Origin: JBDKVA01 sp039679375
Lineage (GTDB): Bacteria; Bacillota; Clostridia; Acetivibrionales; DTU013
DNA: 40,431 bases
Direction of reading: 5' to 3'
Assembly (NCBI GenBank): GCA_039679375.1
Contig: JBDKVA010000122.1
Location: forward strand, 1-40,431
Below are positions 24,878 to 33,940 of the stretch, piece by piece (the first letter of the stretch is position 1; every line of letters starts with the position of its first letter). Made by a program: the position numbers and the translations under genes. The notes beneath the pieces were generated by a model. It saw nothing but the letters and a program-made list of their open reading frames with translations, was not told the DNA's origin and ran no database searches.

Positions 24878-27016
24878 TCAAGAAAATTCGCTCCGCTCAT
24901 GACTCAAGCCCCGTAGCTCCACGAGATTCATTTTGCTGCCGTTAATTTCACGGGCTATTTCGACCTCTCTCTTTTTACAGGTGAAAATCAGTATCTGCCT
25001 TTTATCATAGGATTCATACAAATACCTTAAAGCAAGTTGTGTCCTGTAATCATCAAATTGTGAAAAAGCTTCATCCATGATGACAGGCAGGCTTTCTTTC
25101 CCTGCAGACAGCAATTCCGACATGGCCAGTCTCAACGCCAGATACATCTGGTCTGCCGCGGCGCCGCTCAGCATCAGAGCATCCTTCACTTCCCCGTTTT
25201 CCGGTACCGCAGCCTTCAGGTCCAGCCTGTCGCCCCCTCTTAAATCCATATATCTTCCTGCTGTCAGGCCGGTTATGATCGAGCTCATGCTGCTGTCAAG
25301 GCTTGGGGCAAATGTCCTTTTGATCTCCATACCGGCTTCCGTCAGAACCTCGTATGCCAATTTCAGCGCTTCATCCTTATGTTTAAGATACGATATTTTA
25401 TCCTTTACTGCAACGGTTTCTTCTTCCACCCGCTGCAGTTCATCACTGTCCGACTGATAGTCTGCAAGAAGCCCTTCCAGGTACTTTTCCTTTAGCGAAG
25501 TGTCCAGGATCCGCTTTTTCAGCGATACCGCTTCACCCTTCAGAGCATCGTCAAGCCATTCGACGCTCGAGTCATATAGAATGGCGTCCAGGTCATCTGC
25601 ACCAAAACATCCGGAAGGTCTGTGCTCCATACCGGCTGCCGCATCAATACCCTGCTCCAGCTTTTGGCTGAGTTCCTCCAGCATGGCGGTTGAATCGCAG
25701 AGCATTTTCCTTACATCCTGGGAGCATTCCAGCGTTTTCCCGCAAAGTATTGAAGCCATGCTGCAGATATTCTTTATTTCGGCGTTTAGTTCCACTGTTT
25801 TAGTTTCTGCTGAAACCGGGATCCGCAATGCCGGCGGAACCTCCCCGGTCCCTTCTCCAACCGCATCTGCAGCAGTCCGGGTTTTTACCGTACCGCCATT
25901 TGCAAGTCCGTTGTTTGGCCTGGAAAGCAATATGCAGGCCAAGGCTGAGGATAGCAGCCCCGTGCAGCAAATGGCAAAGCCTGCCCATGAATGCTCTTTT
26001 ACTACAGCTAGAAATACAAGCAGTATTGCAAAAACAATAGCCGCCGACAGGCAGAATACCGGGACCAAAGGCCTTATTCCCGGCTTTCTTCGGCCTTCAT
26101 CCGTTCCGGTGTCCGCGCCCGCAGCCTGTGTTGCAGTAAGTCCTTTACAGGCCGCCATATCCGAAAGCTCTGCTTCAAGCTCGTTCAGATGCCTTACTGC
26201 ATCCTTCAAGCCGGCTTCTCTTTTCAAATGGACATCCAATGATCTTCTTATTTCAATAAGCTCTCCTATATGCTCAAGGAATTGCATCGCGGCTCCCATT
26301 TTGCTTTGGAGATCCCGGACGTCAAGAAGCTCCTGCCACGTTGAATGCCTCTGCTCCTTCTGCCTTTGAAGCATATCACACTCCGAATTTAATTGCTTCA
26401 GCCTCGCAGTAAGCTTGTCCAATGGCTGTGCAGTGGTCCTGCCGGTTCCCACATATTTTTTGCGCGCCTCAGCCAACGCTTTTTCCGCACTGCTGAAGGA
26501 CACCTCCTCAAAACCCGTGCTGTTCACATTCGCAATCCTGCCTGCCAGGGCGGCAGTGCTATCCGTATCCAGCCTTACCTCCATCTGTTTTATCAGAACA
26601 GTCCGCTCAAAGGTATGCTCGTCCAGACCAAGCTGCTGCTCTGCAAATACCGGCACTTTATTTTTTCCGGCGGTAAAAAGCCCCGTGATATCATTAAAAG
26701 AGCTGTCATAAAGCCGGACTATGCCGGTGTGAAAATTACGCTCCACCCGGTATGTTTTACCTTCATCAAGCGTATATTCCATAGCTCCGCCATACTGTCC
26801 GCCATCCCATGGCTCAAACTTTTTAAGCGGTATCATCATTCCATTTTTGGAACGCCTGGTGCTGCCGAGGCCGTAAAGCATACCTTTAATAAACCATTGC
26901 AGCGTCGTTTTCCCGGCTTCATTGCTGCCATATATAACATTCAAACCATTTCCAAGATAAACGGTCAAATCCTGAAGCTTCCCAAACCCCTTTACTTCAA
27001 GCCTGTCTATATGCAT
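24878..27016 (-). CDS. YhaN-like SMC/Rad50-type ATPase
   Basis: This 712-residue protein resembles YhaN, the ATPase partner of the YhaO nuclease. The N-terminus shows IDRLEVKGFGKLQDL and Walker A GSNEAGKTT near residue 30. A long helical middle follows, and two adjacent hydrophobic segments at about 310-364 suggest membrane attachment, as noted in this family. The C-terminal half carries Walker B PVIMDEAFSQFDD. The signature segment reads LSGAAADQMYLALRLA, in which the usual Gly after Ser-x is not in its normal place. The gene overlaps the upstream yhaO-like gene by ten bases (translational coupling). The role is probably DNA end processing with that nuclease. Confidence 0.87.
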   Translation of the reverse strand: MHIDRLEVKGFGKLQDLTVYLGNGLNVIYGSNEAGKTTLQWFIKGMLYGLGSTRRSKNGMMIPLKKFEPWDGGQYGGAMEYTLDEGKTYRVERNFHTGIVRLYDSSFNDITGLFTAGKNKVPVFAEQQLGLDEHTFERTVLIKQMEVRLDTDSTAALAGRIANVNSTGFEEVSFSSAEKALAEARKKYVGTGRTTAQPLDKLTARLKQLNSECDMLQRQKEQRHSTWQELLDVRDLQSKMGAAMQFLEHIGELIEIRRSLDVHLKREAGLKDAVRHLNELEAELSDMAACKGLTATQAAGADTGTDEGRRKPGIRPLVPVFCLSAAIVFAILLVFLAVVKEHSWAGFAICCTGLLSSALACILLSRPNNGLANGGTVKTRTAADAVGEGTGEVPPALRIPVSAETKTVELNAEIKNICSMASILCGKTLECSQDVRKMLCDSTAMLEELSQKLEQGIDAAAGMEHRPSGCFGADDLDAILYDSSVEWLDDALKGEAVSLKKRILDTSLKEKYLEGLLADYQSDSDELQRVEEETVAVKDKISYLKHKDEALKLAYEVLTEAGMEIKRTFAPSLDSSMSSIITGLTAGRYMDLRGGDRLDLKAAVPENGEVKDALMLSGAAADQMYLALRLAMSELLSAGKESLPVIMDEAFSQFDDYRTQLALRYLYESYDKRQILIFTCKKREVEIAREINGSKMNLVELRGLSHERSEFS

Positions 27017-28119
27017 ACACTGCCCTCGTCGATCGCTTCCATGCCATAGTATAGCGCCTGCATAACCAGTTGCCGCTCCTCGTCATCACGGGATGCGGCG
27101 GCCCTCTCCAGCATCTTCCTCGTAAAAAGGCCCCTCAGCCCCGGTTCACCGGAAATTTGCTCAAAGTTATAATCCGGTGTCGTCTGATCGATCACTCTAA
27201 CGTAAAAGGCTTCTGTTTTCAACAATTCCGCAGTATAATCCGTATCGATTCTGAAATCCCGTGATATGTGGCCCTTTAAGAAAATACGGAATAGATCCTC
27301 ACTGCCGCCTGCATTTTTCATTGCCTGTGCAACCCGGGCTGCAACCTGTTCATCACTGAGGCAGTCTCCCGCCTGGACCTGAAGGTTGATAAAATGCCTC
27401 GTGCCTATTGATTTAAATTCCGCCTGAATACTGCTTTCTCCTCCCTGTTGCTTTTCAACCGTTACGACAAAAACGCCATGCTCCCCTTCTTCATCGAAAC
27501 CAAGCGGTTCAGGGCTCCCTGCATTATAGATGCGCCTTTTTGCGCCCGCACCGCAAATCCTTGAGTGGAAATGTCCAAGCGCACAATAATCAAATCCTGA
27601 AGCATCCAATTCCTCACTCATAACCGGCTGAAAGGCATCCGTGCTGAAAGGCATGTCGAGTGTTCCGTGGAGCATCAGAATATTGATACGGCGATCGTCC
27701 ATACCGTCTTCAGTAGGAATGCAGCCATACACACGTGTGCCGCTTGAGGGATGTTCAAAATATATATTGCCGCCCTCTCCCAGGATAGTAACATTTGAAG
27801 GCCAACCACCCATGCAGTAGTAAGAGTCCGGTGTCGCAGGATCATGATTGCCCGGTATCAGCAATACAGGTATATCCCTTATCTTTAAAAACTGATCGAA
27901 TATAAATTGTATGGTGCTCCTTCTTGTATAACCCTGCTCATAAAGGTCGCCGCATATAAGGATAAGATCGACGCGTTGCTCCCTGGCCAGCTCTGCAATT
28001 GCAGCCAGCGCTTTTTTCAGTTCCTGCCGCCGGCTGCCCGGCCTGGCCTCCGCATCGGATAGAGAAGTAAAAGGTGCATCCAGGTGAAGATCCCCACAAT
28101 GAAGCAATTTAACCCTCAT
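27007..28119 (-). CDS. YhaO/SbcD-type metallophosphoesterase (DNA nuclease)
   Basis: This protein of about 370 residues has the Mre11/SbcD-type calcineurin fold motifs in order: CGDLHLDAPF near residue 8, CGDLYEQ near 58, GNHD near 93 and ALGHFHS near 180. The C-terminal third is typical of YhaO. The likely start is ATG 28119, ten bases after AGGGGGT; a GTG at 28128 is also possible but lies right against that site. The ribosome site overlaps the acpS stop. It forms a complex with the overlapping yhaN-like gene product, by analogy with SbcCD. Confidence 0.9.
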   Translation of the reverse strand: MRVKLLHCGDLHLDAPFTSLSDAEARPGSRRQELKKALAAIAELAREQRVDLILICGDLYEQGYTRRSTIQFIFDQFLKIRDIPVLLIPGNHDPATPDSYYCMGGWPSNVTILGEGGNIYFEHPSSGTRVYGCIPTEDGMDDRRINILMLHGTLDMPFSTDAFQPVMSEELDASGFDYCALGHFHSRICGAGAKRRIYNAGSPEPLGFDEEGEHGVFVVTVEKQQGGESSIQAEFKSIGTRHFINLQVQAGDCLSDEQVAARVAQAMKNAGGSEDLFRIFLKGHISRDFRIDTDYTAELLKTEAFYVRVIDQTTPDYNFEQISGEPGLRGLFTRKMLERAAASRDDEERQLVMQALYYGMEAIDEGSVCI

Positions 28120-28133
28120 CCGTTTCACACCCC

Positions 28134-28511
28134 CTATGCTTCAATCACGGCATATGCAACAGCATAGTCATTGCAGTGGGATACGCTTATATCCATGCTT
28201 CTGGCGCCCAGACCTGCGTAAATTTCCTTTGCCCTGGACGACAATACGGCGTAAGGCTTTCCCGTTTCATTATTAAGAATCTCAATCTGCCGGAAGCCGA
28301 GGCCGTTGCCCATACCGGTGCCGAGTGCTTTCATTACGGCTTCCTTGGCTGCGAATCTGGCGGCATAACTCTCATATTTTGCTCTTTTCCTGTTTTCACA
28401 GTAAGCCACCTCGTCTGATGTAAAAACCCGGTCGCGAAAACCCTCTACATTCTCGATGGATTTTTTCAACCGGTCTATTTCAATAATATCTACTCCACAA
28501 TAGATTGCCAT
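28134..28511 (-). CDS. acpS: Holo-[acyl-carrier-protein] synthase
   Basis: This 125-residue enzyme transfers 4'-phosphopantetheine from CoA to acyl carrier protein, activating it for fatty-acid synthesis. The conserved motifs GVDIIEIDR at the N-terminus and RFAAKEAVMKALGTG near residue 55 are intact, including the magnesium-binding Asp and Glu. The length is the family's usual. It sits 12 bases after the fapA-like gene and is followed by the yhaO-like gene, all on the same strand and probably in one transcript. Confidence 0.97.
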   Translation of the reverse strand: MAIYCGVDIIEIDRLKKSIENVEGFRDRVFTSDEVAYCENRKRAKYESYAARFAAKEAVMKALGTGMGNGLGFRQIEILNNETGKPYAVLSSRAKEIYAGLGARSMDISVSHCNDYAVAYAVIEA

Positions 28512-28523
28512 GGTATTATCCTG

Positions 28524-30113
28524 TCAAAGCTCCTTTATTTCGCCATCCTGCACATAAAAGCATACGCTCGTGGCAGGTGCGGTTATTTCCTTTGCGATTT
28601 TTTTGATCTCTAATTTGGTATTGGGATATACCTTCTTCAGAATGGAGATTTCGCCCTCTCCATGTGCCCTTAAATAGCCCGTTAACGTTTTTCTTTCTTC
28701 TTCAAGGTTTTTAAGGCCGTCCCTTATCGCGAAATATTCATCTCTTATTTTTTCATACACCAGGACCTGTTCCCTTGTAAGATCTTTTACGTTCCCATAT
28801 ACGGATACTTCCTGCTTAGCCTTGGCAAGCCTGGCCTTCATCTTTTCAATATCTGTTTCGATCCGGTCAAGGGACGATTTGAGAAACATCCTGTCAAAGC
28901 CCGCAACACTGATGCATGTCCTTACTTCACTCACCGAACCGATGGTCGACGCCACGACCCTGATATCCGCATCAATATTGCCGCCTATGATCTGGCCCTT
29001 GGCCGAGTCGAGAATGACTTCCTTTGCCCTGATTTTGCTGTTCAGGCAATAAAATCCTATATGCACGCTTCCATCACATATGATTGCAGTATCGGAAACA
29101 AATTTAGTAAATATGTTTCTCTTGCTGCGGATGACCGCTCTGTTTTTTCCGGCTATGCCGCCTTTGATATAAATACTGCCTCCGCTGCTGTTTATTTCTT
29201 TAACTGTGCCAACGCCGTAATCACCGAGGATTTCAATATCCTTCGTGGCTGACACCGAAAAGCCGTCCTCTATTGTTCCCTTGATCGTTATAAATCCATC
29301 AAAGTCGATATTTCCCGTTTTGAAACCGACGTTCCCATCGATTTCGAAATGATTTGAGACGCCTATCCTGCCGCCGTCATAATGCACTGCGCCGTTAATA
29401 CGTGCATAAATTGTCGTTTTACCATCCTGATACACTTCCCTGGCTGTATTTTTATCATAAAACAACGGCAGATCCTTACCTTTTGACGGCATTAGCATAC
29501 TGCCTTTCACGGTCTTGCCAGGGAAGCCGTCCGTCGGATCTGTTTTCTCACCAAGCCAGTCCCCCGCCGCAACCCTGTTGATCAGATTCAGCTCATAATG
29601 ATCAACATTACCGTCCTCTTTGGCCTCCGGCCTGGTTTCCTTCAATTCATAGGTCTTGATGGCGGAATCCACGCCATTGACAGAAGCGATCCCTTCAGCA
29701 GCCAGTATCTTCGTATTATTGCTCAGGCTGCTCAAAAGCACTTCTTTTTTTATACCGTATGTGATATCATATTCCTTCAGCCGGTAGACAATTTCTTTGA
29801 ACAGAGCCGCACGTCCGGATGGCAATAGCTCCTTTTCGTCTACGCAAAGTATTATATACGCCTTCAGTTCATCCTCTGAAAGCTCAACCGTGATTCTTTC
29901 CTTATATTCCGCAAATTTCTCCGGAGGCCTGGGAGCATTCACAAGGGCATTTCGAACAGTCATAACGCTGGTGATCCTTATATTTGGCTGCTCCTGCATG
30001 ATCGTGAGAAACTGTTCAAGGGTCATGCCTCTCCTGAAGGATTCAATGAAAAGGCTATCCTCCCTTTTAGAAATGCAAACATATTCTGACGAATAAAAAA
30101 CTTTATCCTGCAT
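28524..30113 (-). CDS. FapA-like DUF342 protein
   Basis: This 529-residue protein belongs to the FapA/DUF342 family (flagellar assembly protein A), which is widespread in clostridia, including non-motile ones. The ATG at 30113 is preferred over a TTG at 30131 because CGGGAGA lies eight to ten bases upstream. The middle is rich in Gly/Ile repeats such as GNVGFKTGNIDFDGFITIKG and IYIKGGIAGKN, which fit a beta-helix. A coiled-coil (about 400-490) follows, then a short tail. No membrane segment is visible. Its molecular function is not settled, and no flagellar genes are nearby. Confidence 0.88.
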   Translation of the reverse strand: MQDKVFYSSEYVCISKREDSLFIESFRRGMTLEQFLTIMQEQPNIRITSVMTVRNALVNAPRPPEKFAEYKERITVELSEDELKAYIILCVDEKELLPSGRAALFKEIVYRLKEYDITYGIKKEVLLSSLSNNTKILAAEGIASVNGVDSAIKTYELKETRPEAKEDGNVDHYELNLINRVAAGDWLGEKTDPTDGFPGKTVKGSMLMPSKGKDLPLFYDKNTAREVYQDGKTTIYARINGAVHYDGGRIGVSNHFEIDGNVGFKTGNIDFDGFITIKGTIEDGFSVSATKDIEILGDYGVGTVKEINSSGGSIYIKGGIAGKNRAVIRSKRNIFTKFVSDTAIICDGSVHIGFYCLNSKIRAKEVILDSAKGQIIGGNIDADIRVVASTIGSVSEVRTCISVAGFDRMFLKSSLDRIETDIEKMKARLAKAKQEVSVYGNVKDLTREQVLVYEKIRDEYFAIRDGLKNLEEERKTLTGYLRAHGEGEISILKKVYPNTKLEIKKIAKEITAPATSVCFYVQDGEIKEL

Positions 30114-30360
30114 CTCTTTTCTCCCGGGCAAGACTTCGGGCTTTCTCCCTGAAGCTGCAGTTGCAGCTTTGCTATTCCTGCCCTTAATACTATCTATTCG
30201 ACATGTACCTTTATAATCCTTCTTTTTAAACAGGACAGGATCATTTGATTCCGGCCAATTAAGAAAATTCGCTTTTCTTACGGCAAAAAATCAAAAGGCA
30301 GCTTCATATCTGTGAAACTGCCCTGAATATATATATTGATATACCGGATACCGATACCCC
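30114..30360. other. 247-base gap upstream of fapA-like gene
   Basis: The region contains a perfect hairpin AAGCTGCA-GT-TGCAGCTT (30152-30169) in the presumed fapA leader, a small hairpin AAGAAAA/TTTTCTT (30261-30279), and the terminator of the preceding minus-strand operon. No gene is visible. Confidence 0.6.
30285..30322 (-). terminator. Rho-independent terminator of the AAA-PspA cassette
   Basis: On the minus strand a 10-bp stem (30322-30313 with 30306-30297, one G-T pair) and a short loop are followed by TTTTGATTTTTTG. It lies 38 bases beyond the stop of the membrane/coiled-coil gene, so it marks the end of that operon. Confidence 0.88.
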
Positions 30361-31182
30361 TTATATTTGTCTTTTGAGCTTGCTCTTTCTCCTGTCCTCA
30401 AGCACCGTATCCAGCGCCTCAGCCTCGTTAACGGCAGTTTCAAGCTGTTCCAGCATTTCTTCATTTTCTACGCTTGACATGATCTGGTGTTTGAACATGT
30501 TTACCGTACTTTCCATATAATCAAGTTTTGCGCCGATCCTCTCCAGATCCTTTTTCTCGTCTTTCATCCTGGCAATGAGTTTTTCGTCCATTTCAACGAC
30601 CTTTTTCACATCGTCGGCCATCCGCGCATCCTTTGCAAAGCTCAGCTTCCTGTTGTTGGCATTGATCCTCGCCGCCACGGTACTTACGTCAACACAGCTC
30701 AATTCACGGTTCCTGATGCAGAAATTATTCAGCATCCTGAGGTATGCAGTAACAAGGTTCAGCGTCTGCTCGACGATCCTCTCCTTCAGATAGCTGTGTT
30801 CTCCTGAAGCATAGGATGAGAAGATGTCATTTTTATCCTCCATCACCTTTTTAAGCTTTTGTGCATAAGTATTGTTCGTATTTCTTCTTGCTTCACCGGC
30901 AAGCCTGTTGGCCTGGCGGTTCAAATCCCGTATTTTCCTGAGCTTCTCATTATGGCTGAATTCCTCATGGAACTGCTTACTTGAAAGGGTCTGAAGCACA
31001 AATATGACATATACCGCTAAGCTTCCGGCGACCGTCAGGGCATCCGGAAGTGCATAGCCGTAGCCCAGCAATGTCGGCAGTGCGGCAGGGTCGCTCAAAA
31101 GTGCGGCGAGAATCAAAGCTGCAGCCAATATGCCGATATTCCTGAATTTAAATAATGCGCTTAAAACCATTCTAGCTCTCAT
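30361..31182 (-). CDS. Uncharacterised membrane protein with long coiled-coil, next to pspA
   Basis: I do not recognise this 273-residue protein. The start is ATG 31182, nine bases after GGGTGG; an in-frame TTG at 31191 is the alternative. Two hydrophobic segments near the N-terminus (about 15-32 and 47-66) form a hairpin in the membrane. The remaining 200 residues are charged and helical, with heptad-like stretches (for example KKVVEMDEKLIARMKDEKKDLERI written in two parts: KKVVEMDEKL, then IARMKDEKKDLERI), and end in a Lys/Arg-rich tail. It has no enzyme motif. Its position after AAA ATPase and PspA genes, before a shared terminator, suggests a membrane partner or recruiter for PspA. Confidence 0.75.
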   Translation of the reverse strand: MRARMVLSALFKFRNIGILAAALILAALLSDPAALPTLLGYGYALPDALTVAGSLAVYVIFVLQTLSSKQFHEEFSHNEKLRKIRDLNRQANRLAGEARRNTNNTYAQKLKKVMEDKNDIFSSYASGEHSYLKERIVEQTLNLVTAYLRMLNNFCIRNRELSCVDVSTVAARINANNRKLSFAKDARMADDVKKVVEMDEKLIARMKDEKKDLERIGAKLDYMESTVNMFKHQIMSSVENEEMLEQLETAVNEAEALDTVLEDRRKSKLKRQI

Positions 31183-31240
31183 AAGGTTCAACCACCCATC
31201 CTTGATACATACTTCCTGATACGTTTTGTTCAGGGCCGGC

Positions 31241-31323
31241 TAAAATATTACTTCCGATTCTTTTTTGAGGAATGGAGCGGCTAGTGTAGTTCCTCGAAAA
31301 AGTTTAGCGGAAGTTATATTTTA
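31241..31323. repeat. Two-tier palindrome between pspA and the membrane/coiled-coil gene
   Basis: Outer arms TAAAATATTACTTCCG (31241-31256) and CGGAAGTTATATTTTA (31308-31323) match at 15 of 16 positions. Inner arms TTTTTTGAGGAA (31261-31272) and TTCCTCGAAAAA (31290-31301) match at 11 of 12. It begins nine bases after the pspA stop, in transcript order. It could attenuate expression of the third gene or be a small mobile palindrome. Confidence 0.75.
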
Positions 31324-31331
31324 ACGATCCC

Positions 31332-32060
31332 TTACTGCGATACCTTGTTCTCTGCCTTTTCCTTGACCTCAAAGCCCTGTTCGCTGCCAAGCATGGCCTC
31401 TGCCCTTGCTTTCGCCCTCTCTCTGGCGGAATCCATGTCAAGCCTTTTCAGCTTCATTTCCATATTCGTGTCGCCGAGCGACTCTACCGCATTTGCACGG
31501 GCTGTCTTTTTGTTCACCAGTTCCCTTGCCCTGTCCATACTTTCGTTGACGCTGCCTACCGTATTATTCTTCGATGTATACTGTGCATTGACGGAGTTGA
31601 TATTCTCTCTGAGCTGGGCCATTTTTGCCTGGGATTTGAGTGTTTTGAGCTCATTGAGCTTCGCTGTCATTTCGGATTCAAATATTTTGTAATCCTCCCT
31701 GATCTTTTTCACCTCGGACATTGCCGTTTCGTAGGTGGCCTTATGGGTTTCGTAGGTAGCCTGGTATTCCTCCTCCTGCATAAGCAGCTCTATGAGCATA
31801 TCCTTGTCACCCTGCTTCTGCGCGGCTTCTACTCTGGCCTTAACAGCAGCCAGATTCTTTTCGGCGTTCTTCATCTCAATCTTTATCATTTCAGCATTGG
31901 TCTGAATGTCGAGGATCTGCCGCTCAGCTTCTTTTCTTGCCTTGTCAATCTGCATCTTGATATCCTCAAATAAAAGTTCCGGGTTGTTCTCTTCCACTCC
32001 CCCCAGCAAACTTGAGAAAAAGCCTCTGATCAATGCGCCCAATCTACTGAAAAATCCCAT
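31332..32060 (-). CDS. PspA/IM30 family membrane-remodelling protein
   Basis: This 242-residue protein belongs to the PspA/IM30 (Vipp1) family, the bacterial branch of the ESCRT-III superfamily. It has an N-terminal amphipathic helix (MGFFSRLGALIRGFFSSLLG) and then a nearly continuous helical coiled-coil through about residue 225. Family members assemble rods or rings on membranes and protect them under envelope stress. GGGAGG precedes the ATG. It lies 107 bases after the AAA ATPase stop. A hairpin AGTATT/AATACT occupies part of that gap. The usual PspA regulators (PspF, PspBC, LiaRS) are not in this window. Confidence 0.93.
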   Translation of the reverse strand: MGFFSRLGALIRGFFSSLLGGVEENNPELLFEDIKMQIDKARKEAERQILDIQTNAEMIKIEMKNAEKNLAAVKARVEAAQKQGDKDMLIELLMQEEEYQATYETHKATYETAMSEVKKIREDYKIFESEMTAKLNELKTLKSQAKMAQLRENINSVNAQYTSKNNTVGSVNESMDRARELVNKKTARANAVESLGDTNMEMKLKRLDMDSARERAKARAEAMLGSEQGFEVKEKAENKVSQ

Positions 32061-32167
32061 TTTTACAGCCTCCCTGTTTTAAAATTTAACAAGTATTACA
32101 GTGAACCGCAATACTAAATTCTGTATATTATTAATTTATAATAAATAACACCCAATGTAAAGCGAAT

Positions 32168-33802
32168 TTATCTCTCGTCCGACAAACTGTTTTTATCAAG
32201 CAAGCCCTGATATTTCTCGGGTAGCAGGTCTTTGTCGTCACATTCCTCTATGGCAAGCTTCGTCATGAACTGCACCTGCTGCGTGCTTGGCCTGCAGCGT
32301 TCTATAGCCTCCTCCAGGATCGAGGCAGTTAATACGGCGCCCTCCGTCTCATCCTCATTAGCTATTTCATAAGCTTTTCTTACGACCGTTTCAATTTCCG
32401 CTCCGGTATAATTCTCCGTTCCCTGCGCGAAAGGGGTAAAATCCTCTATATCAGTTTCAAAACCGTACTTTTTTATGATGATTTTGAATATGTCGCCGCG
32501 CTCCTTATCATCGGGAAGCAGGATCGGTATCTTTTTGTCAAACCTTCCGGCCCTCTTTAACGCAGGGTCGATCAGATCCGGCCTGTTTGTTGCCGCAATA
32601 AAAATTACTTTTCCCCTATTATTAGTATTACCAGTAAACTGTAAAAATTCACTAAATATATTTCTGCTGACGCCGCTGTCCCCGCTGTCTCCTCTCCGAA
32701 AAGCCGTGTCGATTTCATCTACAAATACGACGACCGGTTGCTGGGATTGTGCTCCAAGCAGGCATTTCTTGAAATTTTTTTCACTCTCGCCCACATATTG
32801 CCCCAATATCCTGGACATATCTATCTTTACACAGTTAAAACCGCTTGCTTTGGCCAGTGCGTTCACCAGCAGCGTCTTACCCGTACCCGATGGCCCGCAT
32901 AACAGGACACCCATGGGGACCCGTCTTAGATCCCCCTTCATGATAGGCTTGACAATATTTTTAAGGATATAATTTTTTGCTTTTTCCATGCCGCCGATAT
33001 TTTCAAAGCCCAGCTCGGGATAAATGAATTCCAGCACATCCCCATATTCCTTCTGGAGCACGGAATGCTTCTTGTCCTTAATGAATTCAAAGCTCACGGG
33101 GACATCCTCCGCCTCCGCCTTCAGCTTGATATCTTTTATTGATTTCTTGCTCAGCCCGGAAGACAGTTTTGCGAATTCATCCACACCGATATCTGTTTTG
33201 ACCGATTCGTCCCTTAAAAGATATTGTATATATTCCCTGCGCTGCTCTTCGTCCGGAAGCCCGACAAGGATCGGCTCGACCCTGTAGGAAGACTTGAGAA
33301 GTTCACGGCTTACATCGGCAAGGTTATCCGCCAGCATCAGGATAGAGCTCCCGGTGGACGAGATCTTTGCGCTGACCGACCACTCGCAGATCCAGATCAA
33401 AGCAACGCGCTCCTCTACAGACATGCTTGCGATATCACCCGATGGGATCATTTTCTCCACATGGTCTATGAAGAGGATCATCTTAGTATTTTTAAGAGCC
33501 TTGTCAATGAAGGGGAAAAGCCTTGACGGCATCGAGTTCATCAAATTGACCGCTTCATTGGCGGTGATGATGTTGAATTCCTTTTCCATACCGGCATCAA
33601 AGAAGGTGAGTCCCCTTGATATGTCATAAAAGGCAACGATCCCAAACCCTCTTTGTTTGACAAACTCTTCATAGATATACCTGTCCATATACCTGTAATT
33701 GTCAACCAGATCCCGTACATTGAAATAAAAAAGGAATTCATGGGAGATACCTGATTTGTATTTGCTTAAAAATTCGTCATACCAAAAACCGCCCTGTGAC
33801 AT
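32168..33802 (-). CDS. AAA ATPase with degenerate first and intact second domain
   Basis: This protein of about 544 residues has two AAA-like modules. The first (about 60-220) keeps a Walker-B-like LFIDHVEKM but lacks a recognisable Walker A. The second is intact: GPSGTGKT near 300, the pore-loop-like ILGQYVGESEKN, Walker B VVVFVDEIDT near 357, sensor IAATNRPD and arginine-finger RAGRFD near 420, as in FtsH/Cdc48/Vps4-type ATPases. No membrane segment or protease motif is present. The start at 33802 is preferred; a TTG at 33859 lies only about seven bases after the predicted transcription start. GGAG lies rather close to the chosen ATG. It may disassemble PspA polymers, by analogy with Vps4 and ESCRT-III; this is inference. 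Confidence 0.85.
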   Translation of the reverse strand: MSQGGFWYDEFLSKYKSGISHEFLFYFNVRDLVDNYRYMDRYIYEEFVKQRGFGIVAFYDISRGLTFFDAGMEKEFNIITANEAVNLMNSMPSRLFPFIDKALKNTKMILFIDHVEKMIPSGDIASMSVEERVALIWICEWSVSAKISSTGSSILMLADNLADVSRELLKSSYRVEPILVGLPDEEQRREYIQYLLRDESVKTDIGVDEFAKLSSGLSKKSIKDIKLKAEAEDVPVSFEFIKDKKHSVLQKEYGDVLEFIYPELGFENIGGMEKAKNYILKNIVKPIMKGDLRRVPMGVLLCGPSGTGKTLLVNALAKASGFNCVKIDMSRILGQYVGESEKNFKKCLLGAQSQQPVVVFVDEIDTAFRRGDSGDSGVSRNIFSEFLQFTGNTNNRGKVIFIAATNRPDLIDPALKRAGRFDKKIPILLPDDKERGDIFKIIIKKYGFETDIEDFTPFAQGTENYTGAEIETVVRKAYEIANEDETEGAVLTASILEEAIERCRPSTQQVQFMTKLAIEECDDKDLLPEKYQGLLDKNSLSDER

Positions 33803-33872
33803 ATTCTCCGATAACCGCCATTCTGCCGCTGCGCTCCGGCTATATTTTTCTTTTTTCAATGTATATATCTGA

Positions 33873-33901
33873 ATTATACGCTAAACCGGAATAAATGTTT
33901 A
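33873..33901 (-). promoter_or_regulatory. Sigma-A promoter of the AAA-PspA cassette
   Basis: On the minus strand TAAACA (33901-33896) and a perfect TATAAT (33878-33873) are separated by 17 bases. Transcription would begin near 33866, leaving a leader of about 60 bases to the ATG at 33802. Confidence 0.65.
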
Positions 33902-33940
33902 ATAATTATCATGTAAAAAATATAAGTCCCGCATAAATTT

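Noticed and set aside
25500..26369. Plus-strand open frame of 289 codons
   Set aside because: It is antisense to the yhaN-like gene and has a low-complexity Ser-rich translation typical of a shadow frame.
26393..27049. Plus-strand open frame of 218 codons over the yhaN/yhaO junction
   Set aside because: Both minus-strand genes have intact motifs and translational overlap there; the plus frame shows no family features.
30918..30928. tRNA T-loop-like GGTTCAAATCC
   Set aside because: It lies inside the coding sequence of the membrane/coiled-coil gene, and no acceptor, D or anticodon stem can be folded around it.
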